Below the pieces are notes generated by a model. The model was not told the DNA's origin. It made no database searches and saw nothing but the letters and a program-made list of their open reading frames with translations. Both the position numbers and the translations under genes were made by a program. Shown in pieces: positions 6,522 through 14,827 of a DNA stretch of 15,559 bases. The stretch spans positions 1 through 15,559 of the forward strand of contig JAVWCU010000020.1 in assembly GCA_036648855.1 (NCBI GenBank), read 5' to 3'. Numbering within the stretch: the first letter of the stretch is position 1; every line of letters begins with the position of its first letter. The stretch comes from Faecenecus sp036648855 (lineage in GTDB: Bacteria; Bacillota_I; Bacilli_A; RF39; UBA660).

Positions 6522-6927
6522 ATTTTTTAAACCAAAGAAAGTAGTTAGAATAAAAGATACCGGGACACCTTTAGTTCGTTATCATAAGAGTTTTCATCAT
6601 GCAGTAGATGGGTATTTTTATGCTTTAAAAGAAGAACATAATATGATTATAATTTTATTAGCAGGAATATTAACGGTTATAGCAGGGTTTATCTTTAAAA
6701 TTAGTAGTATGGAATGGTTATTTTGTATTATGATAATAGGTACGGTTATGGGCTCAGAACTAATTAATACGGCGATTGAAGCAACGATTGATTTAACTAT
6801 GCCTCAGATTCACCCACTAGCTAAGATTGCTAAGGATACAGCTGGATCCGCTACTTTAATTTTTGCAGTTACAGCTTTTATTGGAGCTTGTGTTATTTTT
6901 ATTCCCAAAATTATAGTGATGTTTTAG
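6505..6927 (+). CDS. dgkA: Diacylglycerol/undecaprenol kinase (DgkA family)
   Basis: This is a 140-residue integral membrane kinase of the small DgkA family. In Gram-positive bacteria members phosphorylate undecaprenol, feeding lipid carrier back into cell-wall synthesis. Three hydrophobic helices are visible at about 47-65, 72-90 and 113-137. Catalytic-region motifs are ELINTAIEATIDL (residues 85-97, including Glu85, Asn88 and Glu92) and AKDTAGSATLI (109-119). A cytoplasmic N-terminal segment with many basic residues comes first, then SFHHAVDGYFYALKEEHN, also conserved. The ribosome site AGAGGAGG at 6485-6492 is about 12 bases from the ATG, somewhat long, but no other start fits better. Whether the substrate is undecaprenol or diacylglycerol cannot be read from the sequence. 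Confidence 0.93.
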   Translation: MGLLDRFFKPKKVVRIKDTGTPLVRYHKSFHHAVDGYFYALKEEHNMIIILLAGILTVIAGFIFKISSMEWLFCIMIIGTVMGSELINTAIEATIDLTMPQIHPLAKIAKDTAGSATLIFAVTAFIGACVIFIPKIIVMF

Positions 6928-6938
6928 GAGGACAGTAG

Positions 6939-7331
6939 ATGAATATAAAAGATGAGTTAATGATTTTACTTCATAATAGTTATGCTCCTTATTCTAATTA
7001 TAGAGTAGCAAGTATTGTTTTAATGCAAGATGGTACTTATTTTAAAGGAGTAAATGTAGAAAATGCTAGTTATGGCGCTACTATATGTGCTGAAAGGGTG
7101 GCAATTTTAAGTGCAGTAACAGCCGGATATAAAAAGGGAGACTTTAAGCGACTTTATGTTATGACTGACAGTGATAAATTAGCTTCTTCTTGCTTTTTAT
7201 GTAGACAAGTTATAGTAGAGTTTTTTGATAAAGAAGCTGAAGTAATATTTAGTAATCGATTGGGAGAGGCAAAACGGTATTTTGTTAAAGAATTATGCCC
7301 TGTTCCTTTTGACAGTGAGGATTTAAAATGA
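6939..7331 (+). CDS. cdd: Cytidine deaminase
   Basis: The enzyme deaminates cytidine and deoxycytidine to uridine and deoxyuridine in pyrimidine salvage. The 130-residue protein is the homotetrameric short form. Substrate-binding NVENASYG (residues 39-46) and the zinc/catalytic motif CAE (Cys50, Glu52) are present, as are Cys85 and Cys88 of the second zinc half. That second motif normally reads PCGxCRQ but is SCFLCRQ here, so the conserved Pro and Gly are lost while the zinc ligands remain. The AGGAGG at 6926-6931 overlaps the dgkA stop. The gene ends in an ATGA overlap with era. Confidence 0.93.
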   Translation: MNIKDELMILLHNSYAPYSNYRVASIVLMQDGTYFKGVNVENASYGATICAERVAILSAVTAGYKKGDFKRLYVMTDSDKLASSCFLCRQVIVEFFDKEAEVIFSNRLGEAKRYFVKELCPVPFDSEDLK

Positions 7332-8209
7332 AAAGTGGAATGGTAAGTTTAGTCGGTAGACCTAATGTTGGTAAAAGTACTTTGTTAAATCAATTACTAG
7401 AAACCAAACTAGCTATAACTTCAGATAAGGCTCAGACAACGAGAAATATTATAGAAGGAATTTATAATGATGAAGATACTCAAATTGTTTTTATAGATAC
7501 TCCAGGAATTCATAAACCTAAATATAAACTAGGTAATGTTTTAAATGGTAAAGCCTATAACAGTACTACCTCTGCAGATTTAGTTCTGTTTTTAATCGAT
7601 GCAGAGTCAGGTTTCGGTAGAGGAGATCAGTTTATTTTAGATAAGTTAAAGGAGTTAGATGTACCGATTATATTAATTTTAAATAAAGTAGATAAGATGA
7701 AGAAAGAACTTCTACTTAAAACAATTGATATGACTAAGGACTTATATAATTTTGCTGAGATAATTCCTGTTTCGGCTTTAAAAGGAGATAATGTTCTTCA
7801 CTTGATTAGTGTAATTAAGAAGTATTTACCAGGTACAGAAAAAATATATGATGACTCGACAGTTACTAATATTTCTAATTTTTTCTATATAAGTGAAATA
7901 GTTAGAGAAAAGGTTCTACGTTTAACTAAAGAAGAAGTTCCTCATGCGGTAACTTGTTTAGTAGAAAACTTTGAAGAAGATGAGAAACTTGTTCATATTC
8001 AAGTTTTAATTATTGTAGATAGAGATAATCTAAAGAAAATTATTATCGGTAAAAATGGGTCAATGTTAAAGGAAATAGGAACATATGCTAGAGAAGACTT
8101 AGAGACCTATTTTGGTAAGAAGGTATTTTTAGAAACCTATGTTAGGACTATTAATAATTGGCGAGATAGAGAAAAGTATTTATTAGAGTTTGGTTTAAAA
8201 GAAGAATAA
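7328..8209 (+). CDS. era: GTPase Era
   Basis: Era is an essential GTPase that binds the 3' end of 16S rRNA and helps 30S subunit assembly; neighbour ybeY acts on the same rRNA end. The 293-residue protein shows G1 GRPNVGKS (10-17), the switch region QTTRN (36-40), G3 DTPG (57-60), G4 NKVD (119-122) and G5 SALKG (149-153). The C-terminal KH domain is seen in IIIGKNGSMLKEIG (about 238-251). Length is normal. The ATG overlaps the cdd stop, so the two are coupled; no separate strong ribosome site is seen beyond GTGAGGAT at 7315-7322. Confidence 0.98.
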   Translation: MKSGMVSLVGRPNVGKSTLLNQLLETKLAITSDKAQTTRNIIEGIYNDEDTQIVFIDTPGIHKPKYKLGNVLNGKAYNSTTSADLVLFLIDAESGFGRGDQFILDKLKELDVPIILILNKVDKMKKELLLKTIDMTKDLYNFAEIIPVSALKGDNVLHLISVIKKYLPGTEKIYDDSTVTNISNFFYISEIVREKVLRLTKEEVPHAVTCLVENFEEDEKLVHIQVLIIVDRDNLKKIIIGKNGSMLKEIGTYAREDLETYFGKKVFLETYVRTINNWRDREKYLLEFGLKEE

Positions 8210-8224
8210 ACTAAGACATTTAGT

Positions 8225-8241
8225 CCCATTATAGAAATGGG
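8225..8241 (+). promoter_or_regulatory. Hairpin overlapping the yqzL ribosome site
   Basis: CCCATT (8225-8230) pairs with AATGGG (8236-8241) around a five-base loop. No T run follows, so it is not an intrinsic terminator. Its right arm includes the first Gs of GGGTGAT (8239-8245), the only plausible ribosome site of the micro-ORF at 8249, so it could limit translation. This is inference from pairing alone. Confidence 0.4.
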
Positions 8242-8248
8242 TGATAAG

Positions 8249-8335
8249 ATGGATAAAGTATTATGGAATTTGTTTAAGCAAACTGGGAATATTAATTACT
8301 ATTTACTAGCTTTAAAAACTAAAGAAAAGAAGTGA
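8249..8335 (+). CDS. yqzL: YqzL-family micro-protein
   Basis: This 28-residue ORF lies between era and recO, exactly where Bacillus carries yqzL. The pattern (aromatic/Trp)-x2-F-x2-TG-(N/D)-(I/V)-x2-YLL is visible as LWNLFKQTGNINYYLL (residues 5-20), which matches the YqzL-like family core. Bacillus YqzL is about 47 residues, so this version lacks most of the tail. The function is unknown. GGTGAT at 8240-8245 precedes the ATG at 8249; an in-frame ATG at 8237 has no site. The stop is seven bases before the recO start. Confidence 0.75.
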   Translation: MDKVLWNLFKQTGNINYYLLALKTKEKK

Positions 8336-8342
8336 TAATGAT

Positions 8343-9083
8343 TTGGCTTTAACAGCAGTACATGGGATAGTTATACAAGAGACTAATTATAGTGAGTCAA
8401 GTAAAATTCTTAATGTTATTACTAAGGAATATGGTAAAATAGGGATTTTATCTAAAGGTTGTAGATCTATTAAGAGTAGACTTAGATCAGTTAGTACTAA
8501 AATGACTTATGGCTTATTTCAAATTCAGTATAAAGAAAATGGTCTATCTATTTTAAGTGCAGTTGATGTCTTAAAATCATTTAATAATATCATGAGTGAT
8601 ATAGGAAGAATTAGTTATGCTGCTTATCTTATGGATTTAACCGATCAAGTATTAAAACAAACTGATAGTTTAGAATTATTTGATATGTTAATTGCTAGTT
8701 TATCTAAAATAGATGAGGGAATGGATCCCGCTATTATAACTTGTATTATGGAACTTAAACTATTAGATGATTTAGGAATTAGACCTAATATTGATTGCTG
8801 TAGCATTTGTGGTAGTACTAAAAGTATTATAACTATTGATGCTGGAGTAGGTGGTTATGTTTGTAAAGGGTGTTATACTAATCAAAAAATATATAGTGAG
8901 AAGCTAGTAAAATTAATTAGAATGCTTTATTATGTAGATATTAATAAAATAACAAAATTAGATATTAGCGTTGATGTAAGGGAACAATTACAAGAATTTA
9001 TCTTAAACTACTATGAGCAGTACACAGGATTATATTTAAAGAGTAAACAGTTTTTAAATAATTTACATAAACTGGGGATATGA
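8343..9083 (+). CDS. recO: DNA repair protein RecO
   Basis: RecO works with RecR (and RecF) to load RecA on gapped DNA covered by SSB in recombinational repair. The 246-residue protein has the N-terminal OB fold, with GIVIQETNYSESSKILNV (residues 8-25) and the KGCRSIKSRLRS segment (38-49), followed by a helical domain. A zinc-finger-like set Cys153-x2-Cys156 and Cys174-x2-Cys177 is present. The TTG at 8343 is chosen because it begins the conserved LTAxHGIVI block and AAGAAGTGAT lies just upstream, overlapping the yqzL stop. The era-yqzL-recO order agrees with Bacillus. Confidence 0.95.
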   Translation: MALTAVHGIVIQETNYSESSKILNVITKEYGKIGILSKGCRSIKSRLRSVSTKMTYGLFQIQYKENGLSILSAVDVLKSFNNIMSDIGRISYAAYLMDLTDQVLKQTDSLELFDMLIASLSKIDEGMDPAIITCIMELKLLDDLGIRPNIDCCSICGSTKSIITIDAGVGGYVCKGCYTNQKIYSEKLVKLIRMLYYVDINKITKLDISVDVREQLQEFILNYYEQYTGLYLKSKQFLNNLHKLGI

Positions 9084-9093
9084 GGAAAATATT

Positions 9094-11805
9094 ATGAAAA
9101 GAGAAAAAAAAGTTTTTAATAAATCACCATATCTAATTACCTTGGGAGTTATCCTAGGAATTTTTTTACTTCTCTTTTTAATTAAAGGGATTTTTCCTTT
9201 TGGAGAAAACTCTTTAATTTGGGGTGATATGCATGATCAAGTTACGGCTTTTTATTATCATTTTTATGATGCTTTTTATGGAAATGGTTCCTTATTAATA
9301 GATTTCTCTACCTCAGGAGGAATAAATTTCTTTGGAATTCTTACTTATTATTTATTAAGCCCCTTTAGTTTATTAATTCTTCTTTTTCCTAGAGAAAATA
9401 TATATCAAGCTATTTCTTTAATAATTGTTTTTAAAGTAGCTTTATCAGGGTTAACTAGTCTTTATTTCTTCTTAACTAATTTTAAAAAATTACCCCATTA
9501 TATTAGTGTGTTATTAGCTTTATTATATGCCTTTTGTGGTTATAATATTGTTCTTTATCAAATAACGGCTTGGATTGATATAGTTTATTTATTTCCTCTT
9601 TTACTAATTGGAATGAAGAAGCTCTTAGATTTAGAAAAGCCTTATCTTTATATCCTGATTTTAACGGCATGTTTAATCTTTTGTTTCTATTTATCAGGGA
9701 TACTATTATTCTTTGTTTTATTTTCTTCCTTAATTTATTTATATTTTTATAGTAGTAAAGAAAAACGGAAAAAAGCTATTGTTAGTTTAGGAATTGCTAC
9801 AGTTATATCTTTATTATTAGCAGCCTGTATAATAATTCCTACTTTATTAGAAATATCTATTTCTTCTAGAATGGGATTTAATTTAAATAATTTACTTAAT
9901 TCTAATGTTGGACCTTTGGGAGATAAAATATCCTTCTTTATTACAGCAGGGTTTTCTTTAGTAGGTGTTTTCCTCTTATATAAAAAAGGACATAAGTTGA
10001 TTAAGCATAAACCTTTCTTAGGTTTTTTAGGAATGAATTTATTACTGCTTTTTATTCCTGTTATTGTAGAACCAGTTAATAAATTATGGCATTTAGGTTC
10101 ATATGCTTTTTTCCCTTTAAGAATAGGATTTGTATTATTACTATTTCTATTAATTGGCTGTGCTTATTATTTTAATAACTTAGTAGAGGAAAGAGCCTTA
10201 CCTAAAGCTAAAATTGGTCTTTCCTGGGGTATAACTATAGTCTCAATATGTATTATGGTAATTATTACTTTATTTAATTATGATCAAGTTCAAAGATTAA
10301 TTTTTAATATTACTTTAAAAGATGCTTGGTTAGCAATTATCTTAATTATTCTATTTTTAATAGTTACTATTATTAGTATTAGTTTAATTTTATATTTTAA
10401 TAACTATAATTATGATAAAAAGACCTTTACTTTTATTTGGCTAATAGTTTTAACTAATATAATATTATCGACATTTTTATATTTTGGTATGGACTTTGCT
10501 AGTCCTAAATTAAATGGGGTTTATCAAAATTTACAAAGTTTAGAAGAAACTTATACTAAGGGAGATTATGGTAGAGTTAAGAGTATATATCCCGGTATGG
10601 TGATGAATCATGGTATGGTATCTAAGTATCATTCTTTAGATCATTTTACTTCTTTAACTGATAGAAATAATATAGAAACATTAAGATATTTAGGATATTC
10701 ATCATTCTGGGTTAAAACCTATTCCCAAGGAGGTAGTCTCTTCAGTGATGCTCTACTCGCTAATCAGTATTTAATTAGTGCATCTGAGTATTTAAATCCT
10801 TATTATAATTATATTAGTACTAAAGGAAATATTAATTTCTATAAACATAGACTAACTATTCCATATGGTTATATGATTGATCATAATGAAAGTATTCAGT
10901 CACTTACTAATGCCTTTGCAGTAGAAAATGCTATTTATTATGGAATAACTGGTTATAAAGAACCAATATTTGAAGTTAATAAAACTAATTGGGATTATCA
11001 TAATCTAACTATAATACCTCCGGTTAGTTTAGATAAACCATTAACTGGTTACAAGATTATCGATGAACAAGGATTAGCTTATTTAGAAAAAACTATCTTT
11101 ATTACTGGCAAAAATAACTTATATTTAGAAATGTTAAGATCAGTAGATAATTCCATAAATAAAAGTATTTTTAAAACTACTAATATTTATATTAATAATA
11201 AGTTATTTATTAAAGATTATCCTAGTGAATTAAATAACGGTTTATTAGATTTAGGAATCTATGAAAATGAACAAGTAACAATTAGAATTGAATTTACAGA
11301 GAGTATTAACTTAAAGACCTTGGAAATAGGTTTACTTAACCTAGATAAATATGAAGATTTTGTTACTAAAAATAATTTTAATAAAAAGATAGATTATCAA
11401 AATAATCAGATTAAGGTAGAGCTTAGTTCAGATAAAGAACAGGTGCTTTTCTTACCAGTTACTTATAATGAAGGTTATCAGACTAAGGTAAATGGTGAGA
11501 AAGTAGAAACTTTAAAATTATTTGATAATTACCTAGGTATTCCATTAAAAGAAGGAGATAACCGGGTAGAAATAACCTTTATGCCACCTGGGTTAAAACT
11601 AGGTATAGTAATTAGCCTTTGTACTTTAGTTTTGATATTTATTTTCTTTAAGTTTAATTTATATAAAAAAGTAGTATCTTCTAAAACTTTGGGTAATATC
11701 GCTTTCTTTCTTTATTTAGGTGTAGTGGGATTATTACTGGTAAGTATGTATTTAATACCTATTATCTGTTTCTTTCTATCGTTTTTCTTTAAAATAAGGC
11801 TATAA
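9094..11805 (+). CDS. YfhO-family polytopic membrane protein
   Basis: This 903-residue protein matches the YfhO family, GT-C-fold membrane proteins. Characterised members take part in glycosylating cell-surface polymers such as teichoic acids using undecaprenyl-linked sugars. About a dozen hydrophobic helices occupy residues 12-465. The first outer loop carries WGDMHDQV (43-50), with the acidic residues typical of GT-C active sites. A large extracytoplasmic region (about 466-850) follows, and two helices close the protein (about 848-868 and 876-900). The AGGA at 9083-9086 overlaps the recO stop and precedes the ATG at 9094. Neither a flippase nor a CsbB-like glycosyltransferase lies beside it, so the polymer it acts on is unknown. 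It probably is the last gene of the yqfC operon. Confidence 0.87.
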   Translation: MKREKKVFNKSPYLITLGVILGIFLLLFLIKGIFPFGENSLIWGDMHDQVTAFYYHFYDAFYGNGSLLIDFSTSGGINFFGILTYYLLSPFSLLILLFPRENIYQAISLIIVFKVALSGLTSLYFFLTNFKKLPHYISVLLALLYAFCGYNIVLYQITAWIDIVYLFPLLLIGMKKLLDLEKPYLYILILTACLIFCFYLSGILLFFVLFSSLIYLYFYSSKEKRKKAIVSLGIATVISLLLAACIIIPTLLEISISSRMGFNLNNLLNSNVGPLGDKISFFITAGFSLVGVFLLYKKGHKLIKHKPFLGFLGMNLLLLFIPVIVEPVNKLWHLGSYAFFPLRIGFVLLLFLLIGCAYYFNNLVEERALPKAKIGLSWGITIVSICIMVIITLFNYDQVQRLIFNITLKDAWLAIILIILFLIVTIISISLILYFNNYNYDKKTFTFIWLIVLTNIILSTFLYFGMDFASPKLNGVYQNLQSLEETYTKGDYGRVKSIYPGMVMNHGMVSKYHSLDHFTSLTDRNNIETLRYLGYSSFWVKTYSQGGSLFSDALLANQYLISASEYLNPYYNYISTKGNINFYKHRLTIPYGYMIDHNESIQSLTNAFAVENAIYYGITGYKEPIFEVNKTNWDYHNLTIIPPVSLDKPLTGYKIIDEQGLAYLEKTIFITGKNNLYLEMLRSVDNSINKSIFKTTNIYINNKLFIKDYPSELNNGLLDLGIYENEQVTIRIEFTESINLKTLEIGLLNLDKYEDFVTKNNFNKKIDYQNNQIKVELSSDKEQVLFLPVTYNEGYQTKVNGEKVETLKLFDNYLGIPLKEGDNRVEITFMPPGLKLGIVISLCTLVLIFIFFKFNLYKKVVSSKTLGNIAFFLYLGVVGLLLVSMYLIPIICFFLSFFFKIRL

Positions 11806-11809
11806 GATA

Positions 11810-11838
11810 TTGACTACTTTCTAACAATGTATTAAAAT
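11810..11838 (+). promoter_or_regulatory. Promoter of the proS-glyS operon
   Basis: TTGACT (11810-11815) and TAAAAT (11833-11838) are 17 bases apart and each differs from consensus at one position. Transcription would start near 11845, just after the end of the preceding gene, giving a leader of about 135 bases before proS. Confidence 0.75.
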
Positions 11839-11843
11839 GTAGA

Positions 11844-11978
11844 TAAGTGATGCGATGACGAGGTTGGATGCCTTAACAGCAATATAATAATAAGAGATTC
11901 TAAAGAATAAATAGAGTGGAACCGCGGGTAAACCGTCTCTATAATTTAGGACCTCTTTGTTTTTAAGGAGAAGAAAAT
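11844..11978 (+). ncRNA. T-box leader upstream of proS-glyS
   Basis: A T-box riboswitch senses uncharged tRNA through a specifier codon and the tRNA acceptor end. The T-box sequence TGGAACCGCG lies at 11917-11926, flanked by ATAGAG (11911-11916) and CTCTAT (11937-11942), which form the base of the antiterminator helix. A small hairpin ATTC/GAAT (11897-11908) is a plausible stem III. The upstream part is very short, only about 50 bases for stem I. TGGA predicts a tRNA with discriminator U, as in glyQS leaders; candidate specifiers are GGA (11866-11868) or CCT (11871-11873). I see no GC-rich terminator stem with a T run after the antiterminator. Confidence 0.85.
11953..11970 (+). promoter_or_regulatory. 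Hairpin that hides the proS ribosome site
   Basis: CTCTTT (11953-11958) can pair with AAGGAG (11965-11970), the proS ribosome site, through six pairs including one G-U, with loop GTTTTT. This would be a sequestering element if the T-box acts on translation. The stem is weak and based on inspection only. Confidence 0.35.
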
Positions 11979-13403
11979 ATGGCTAATAAAATGATTACTC
12001 AAAGAGATGTTGATTTTGCTAAATGGTATACTGATGTTGTTAGTGCCGCTAGATTAGCAGCTTATTCTAATGTTAAGGGTTGTACGATAATTGAACCAGC
12101 GGGATATGCAATTTGGGAAAATGTAGAAAAAACCTTGGATAAAATGTTTAAAGAAACGGGACATCAAAATATTTGTATGCCAATGTTAATACCTGAGGGA
12201 TTAATGAAAAAAGAAGGGGAGTTAATAAATGGCTTTGCCCCAGAAGTAGCATGGGTTACAATAGGCGGAAATAAAGAATTAGAAGAAAGAATGTGTATTA
12301 GACCTACTAGTGAAACTTTGTTTAGTGATTATTACAGTAGTATCGTTAAGTCTTATCGAGATTTACCTATTAAATATAATCAGTGGTGTAATGTAGTTCG
12401 TTGGGAAAAAGAAACTAGACCCTTTTTAAGAGGTAGAGAATTTTTATGGCAAGAAGGACATACTATTCATGAAACTAGTGAGGAAGCTATAAAAGAGACT
12501 AGAGATATGTTAGCTATTTATAAGACTTTCTTTGAAGATTATTTAGCAATTCCGGTTATTACTGGAAGAAAGACAGAAAAAGAGAAGTTTGCGGGGGCAG
12601 ATTTTACTTTAACTATAGAAGCTTTAATGTATAATGGAATATCTTTACAGTCTGGAACATCTCATTATTTTGGGCAAAGATTTTCAAAAGCTTATGATAT
12701 AACTTTTTTAAATAGAAAGAATGAATTAGAGAATGTCTATCAAACTTCTTGGGGAGTATCAACAAGGATGATAGGGGGCTTAATCATGGTTCATAGTGAT
12801 GATGATGGTTTAGTATTACCTCCTAAGATAGCCCCTGTTCAAGTAGTTATTATTCCTATTAAAGATACATCTTTAGTAAATGATTATATTGATAATATTT
12901 ATCAGGATTTAACTAAAGCTAATATTTCTGTAAGAGTAGATAAGTCAGATAAATCAGCAGGATTTAAATTTGCAGAGGCTGAAGTAAGTGGAATACCTGT
13001 TAGAATAGAAGTAGGGGAAAGAGATTTACTTAATAATCAAGTTACTTTAACTAGAAGAGATACAAAAGAACACTTATTAGTAGATAAAAATATAGATATG
13101 GTAACTTATATTAAAGATCTAATGGAAACTATTCAAACTGATATGTTTAATAAAGCTTGTAACAGACAAAAAGAATTAACTTATTCAGTAGATAGCTTAG
13201 AAGAAGTTAAAAAGATTATGGAAACTAAACCAGGGTTTGTTAAAGCTTATTGGTGTGGGGATTCAGAATGTGAAGCTAAGATGAAAGAAATAAAGGGAAC
13301 TAAGTCTAGATGTATCTTAGAAGATGAACAAGTTAGTAATCAGGAGTGTATTGTCTGCGGAAAGAAAGCTAAACACTTAGTGGTTTGGGGAATTCAGTAT
13401 TAG
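11979..13403 (+). CDS. proS: Prolyl-tRNA synthetase, archaeal/eukaryotic-like type
   Basis: The enzyme charges tRNA-Pro with proline. This 474-residue class II synthetase is the short type without the INS editing domain found in typical bacterial ProRS. Motifs include IIEPAGYAIWE (37-47), RPTSET (108-113), motif 2 RWEKETRPFLRGREFLWQEG (141-160) and motif 3 with RMIGGLIMVHSDDDGLVLPP (263-282). An anticodon-binding domain follows, then a C-terminal zinc-type tail with Cys425, Cys430, Cys456 and Cys459, ending in the conserved terminal Tyr. The ATG has AAGGAG at 11965-11970 eight bases upstream. It is preceded by the T-box leader and followed by glyS 11 bases later. Lack of cis-editing means that Ala-tRNA-Pro would have to be cleared by another protein, not seen here. 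Confidence 0.97.
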   Translation: MANKMITQRDVDFAKWYTDVVSAARLAAYSNVKGCTIIEPAGYAIWENVEKTLDKMFKETGHQNICMPMLIPEGLMKKEGELINGFAPEVAWVTIGGNKELEERMCIRPTSETLFSDYYSSIVKSYRDLPIKYNQWCNVVRWEKETRPFLRGREFLWQEGHTIHETSEEAIKETRDMLAIYKTFFEDYLAIPVITGRKTEKEKFAGADFTLTIEALMYNGISLQSGTSHYFGQRFSKAYDITFLNRKNELENVYQTSWGVSTRMIGGLIMVHSDDDGLVLPPKIAPVQVVIIPIKDTSLVNDYIDNIYQDLTKANISVRVDKSDKSAGFKFAEAEVSGIPVRIEVGERDLLNNQVTLTRRDTKEHLLVDKNIDMVTYIKDLMETIQTDMFNKACNRQKELTYSVDSLEEVKKIMETKPGFVKAYWCGDSECEAKMKEIKGTKSRCILEDEQVSNQECIVCGKKAKHLVVWGIQY

Positions 13404-13414
13404 GAGGAGAAAGT

Positions 13415-14794
13415 ATGAATAATGTTACAATGGAGAAATTAGTTAATTACTGTAAACAGTATGGTTTTATCTTTCAAGGAAGTGAAATCTATGGAGGCTT
13501 ATCTAATACTTGGGATTACGGTCCACTTGGTAATGAATTTAAAAAGAATATTAAAAATGCTTGGTCTAAGAAGTTTATCCAAGAAAGTATTTATAATGTA
13601 GGGATGGATAGTGCTATATTAATGAATCCTAAGACTTGGGAAGCTAGTGGACATATTTCAACTTTTAGTGATCCTTTAATTGATTGTAAGCATTGTAAGA
13701 CTAGATATAGAGCAGATAAATTAATAGAAGATGCCACTAATGGGGAAGTCCAAGCAGATGGTAAAACAGATCAAGAGTTAATTGATTATATTATTTCTAA
13801 TAAAATAGCTTGTCCTAAATGTGGAGAAGTTAATTATACTGATATTAGAAAGTTCAACTTAATGTTTAAGACTTTTCAGGGCGTAACTGAAGATAGTAAA
13901 GCTACTATTTATTTAAGACCAGAAACAGCGCAAGGTATATTTACCAACTTTGTAAATGTGCAAAGAAGTATGCGTTTAAAAGTACCATTTGGAATTGGAC
14001 AAATAGGTAAGAGTTTTAGAAATGAGATTACTCCTGGGAATTTTATTTTTAGAATTAGAGAATTTGAACAGATGGAATTAGAATTCTTTTGTAAACCTGG
14101 AACTGAATTAGAATGGTTTAAATATTGGAAAGATTATTGTAAAAACTGGTTATTGGAACTAGGTATTAAAGAAGAAAACTTAAGGTTAAGAGATCATGAT
14201 AAAGAAGAATTATCTTTTTATAGTAATGCCACTACTGATTTTGAATATAAATTTCCTTTTGGATGGGGAGAACTATGGGGAGTAGCTAGTAGAACTAACT
14301 ACGACTTGACTCAACATCAAACTTATTCTGGTACTAGTATGATGTATTTAGACCCAGATACAAATGAAAAGTATATTCCTTATGTAATAGAACCTAGTTT
14401 AGGAGCTGATAGAGCAGTACTAACTTTTTTAGCGGATGCTTATGATGAAGAAACTTTAGAGGATGGAACAACTAGAGAAATAATGCATTTCCATCCATAT
14501 TTAGCGCCTTATAAAGTAGCAGTATTACCTCTTATGAAGAAATATCATACAGAAAAAGCTATGGCTATTTATAAAGATTTAAGTAAATATTTTATGACTT
14601 ATTATGATGAAGCTGGTAATATTGGTAAGAGATATCGTAGACAAGATGCAATCGGGACACCTTTAGTTATTACAGTTGATGAAGAAACTTTAGAAAATGA
14701 AACTGTAACAGTGAGAGATAGGGATACGATGAAACAAGTTACTATAAAGATTACAGAGTTAGTAGATTATATAACTAATAGAATTAAATTTTAA
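13415..14794 (+). CDS. glyS: Glycyl-tRNA synthetase, single-chain (alpha2) type
   Basis: The enzyme charges tRNA-Gly with glycine. This 459-residue class IIa enzyme is the dimeric eukaryote/archaea-like form, unlike the two-subunit GlyQS of Bacillus. Visible signatures are GLSNTWDYGPLG (28-39), two CxxC pairs (Cys91/94 and Cys133/136), RPETAQGIF (168-176), motif 2 FRNEI with FRIREFEQME (201-205, 212-221) and motif 3 with IEPSLGADRA near residue 328. The ATG at 13415 is chosen over an upstream in-frame GTG because AGGAGGAG (13402-13409) precedes it. It shares the T-box promoter with proS and ends before a terminator. In Bacillus glyQS also follows recO, so the location is conserved although the enzyme type differs. 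Confidence 0.97.
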   Translation: MNNVTMEKLVNYCKQYGFIFQGSEIYGGLSNTWDYGPLGNEFKKNIKNAWSKKFIQESIYNVGMDSAILMNPKTWEASGHISTFSDPLIDCKHCKTRYRADKLIEDATNGEVQADGKTDQELIDYIISNKIACPKCGEVNYTDIRKFNLMFKTFQGVTEDSKATIYLRPETAQGIFTNFVNVQRSMRLKVPFGIGQIGKSFRNEITPGNFIFRIREFEQMELEFFCKPGTELEWFKYWKDYCKNWLLELGIKEENLRLRDHDKEELSFYSNATTDFEYKFPFGWGELWGVASRTNYDLTQHQTYSGTSMMYLDPDTNEKYIPYVIEPSLGADRAVLTFLADAYDEETLEDGTTREIMHFHPYLAPYKVAVLPLMKKYHTEKAMAIYKDLSKYFMTYYDEAGNIGKRYRRQDAIGTPLVITVDEETLENETVTVRDRDTMKQVTIKITELVDYITNRIKF

Positions 14795-14799
14795 TTAGT

Positions 14800-14826
14800 A
14801 AAAGGTTTTTAAAATGACCTTTTTTT
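14800..14826 (+). terminator. Intrinsic terminator after glyS
   Basis: AAAAGGTT (14800-14807) pairs with GACCTTTT (14816-14823, one G-U) and continues into seven Ts (14820-14826). It closes the proS-glyS operon six bases after the glyS stop. Confidence 0.87.
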
Positions 14827-14827
14827 G

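Noticed and set aside
8210..8224. CTAAGACATTTAG as a terminator after era
   Set aside because: Short A/T stem with no T run, and the conserved operon continues into yqzL and recO.
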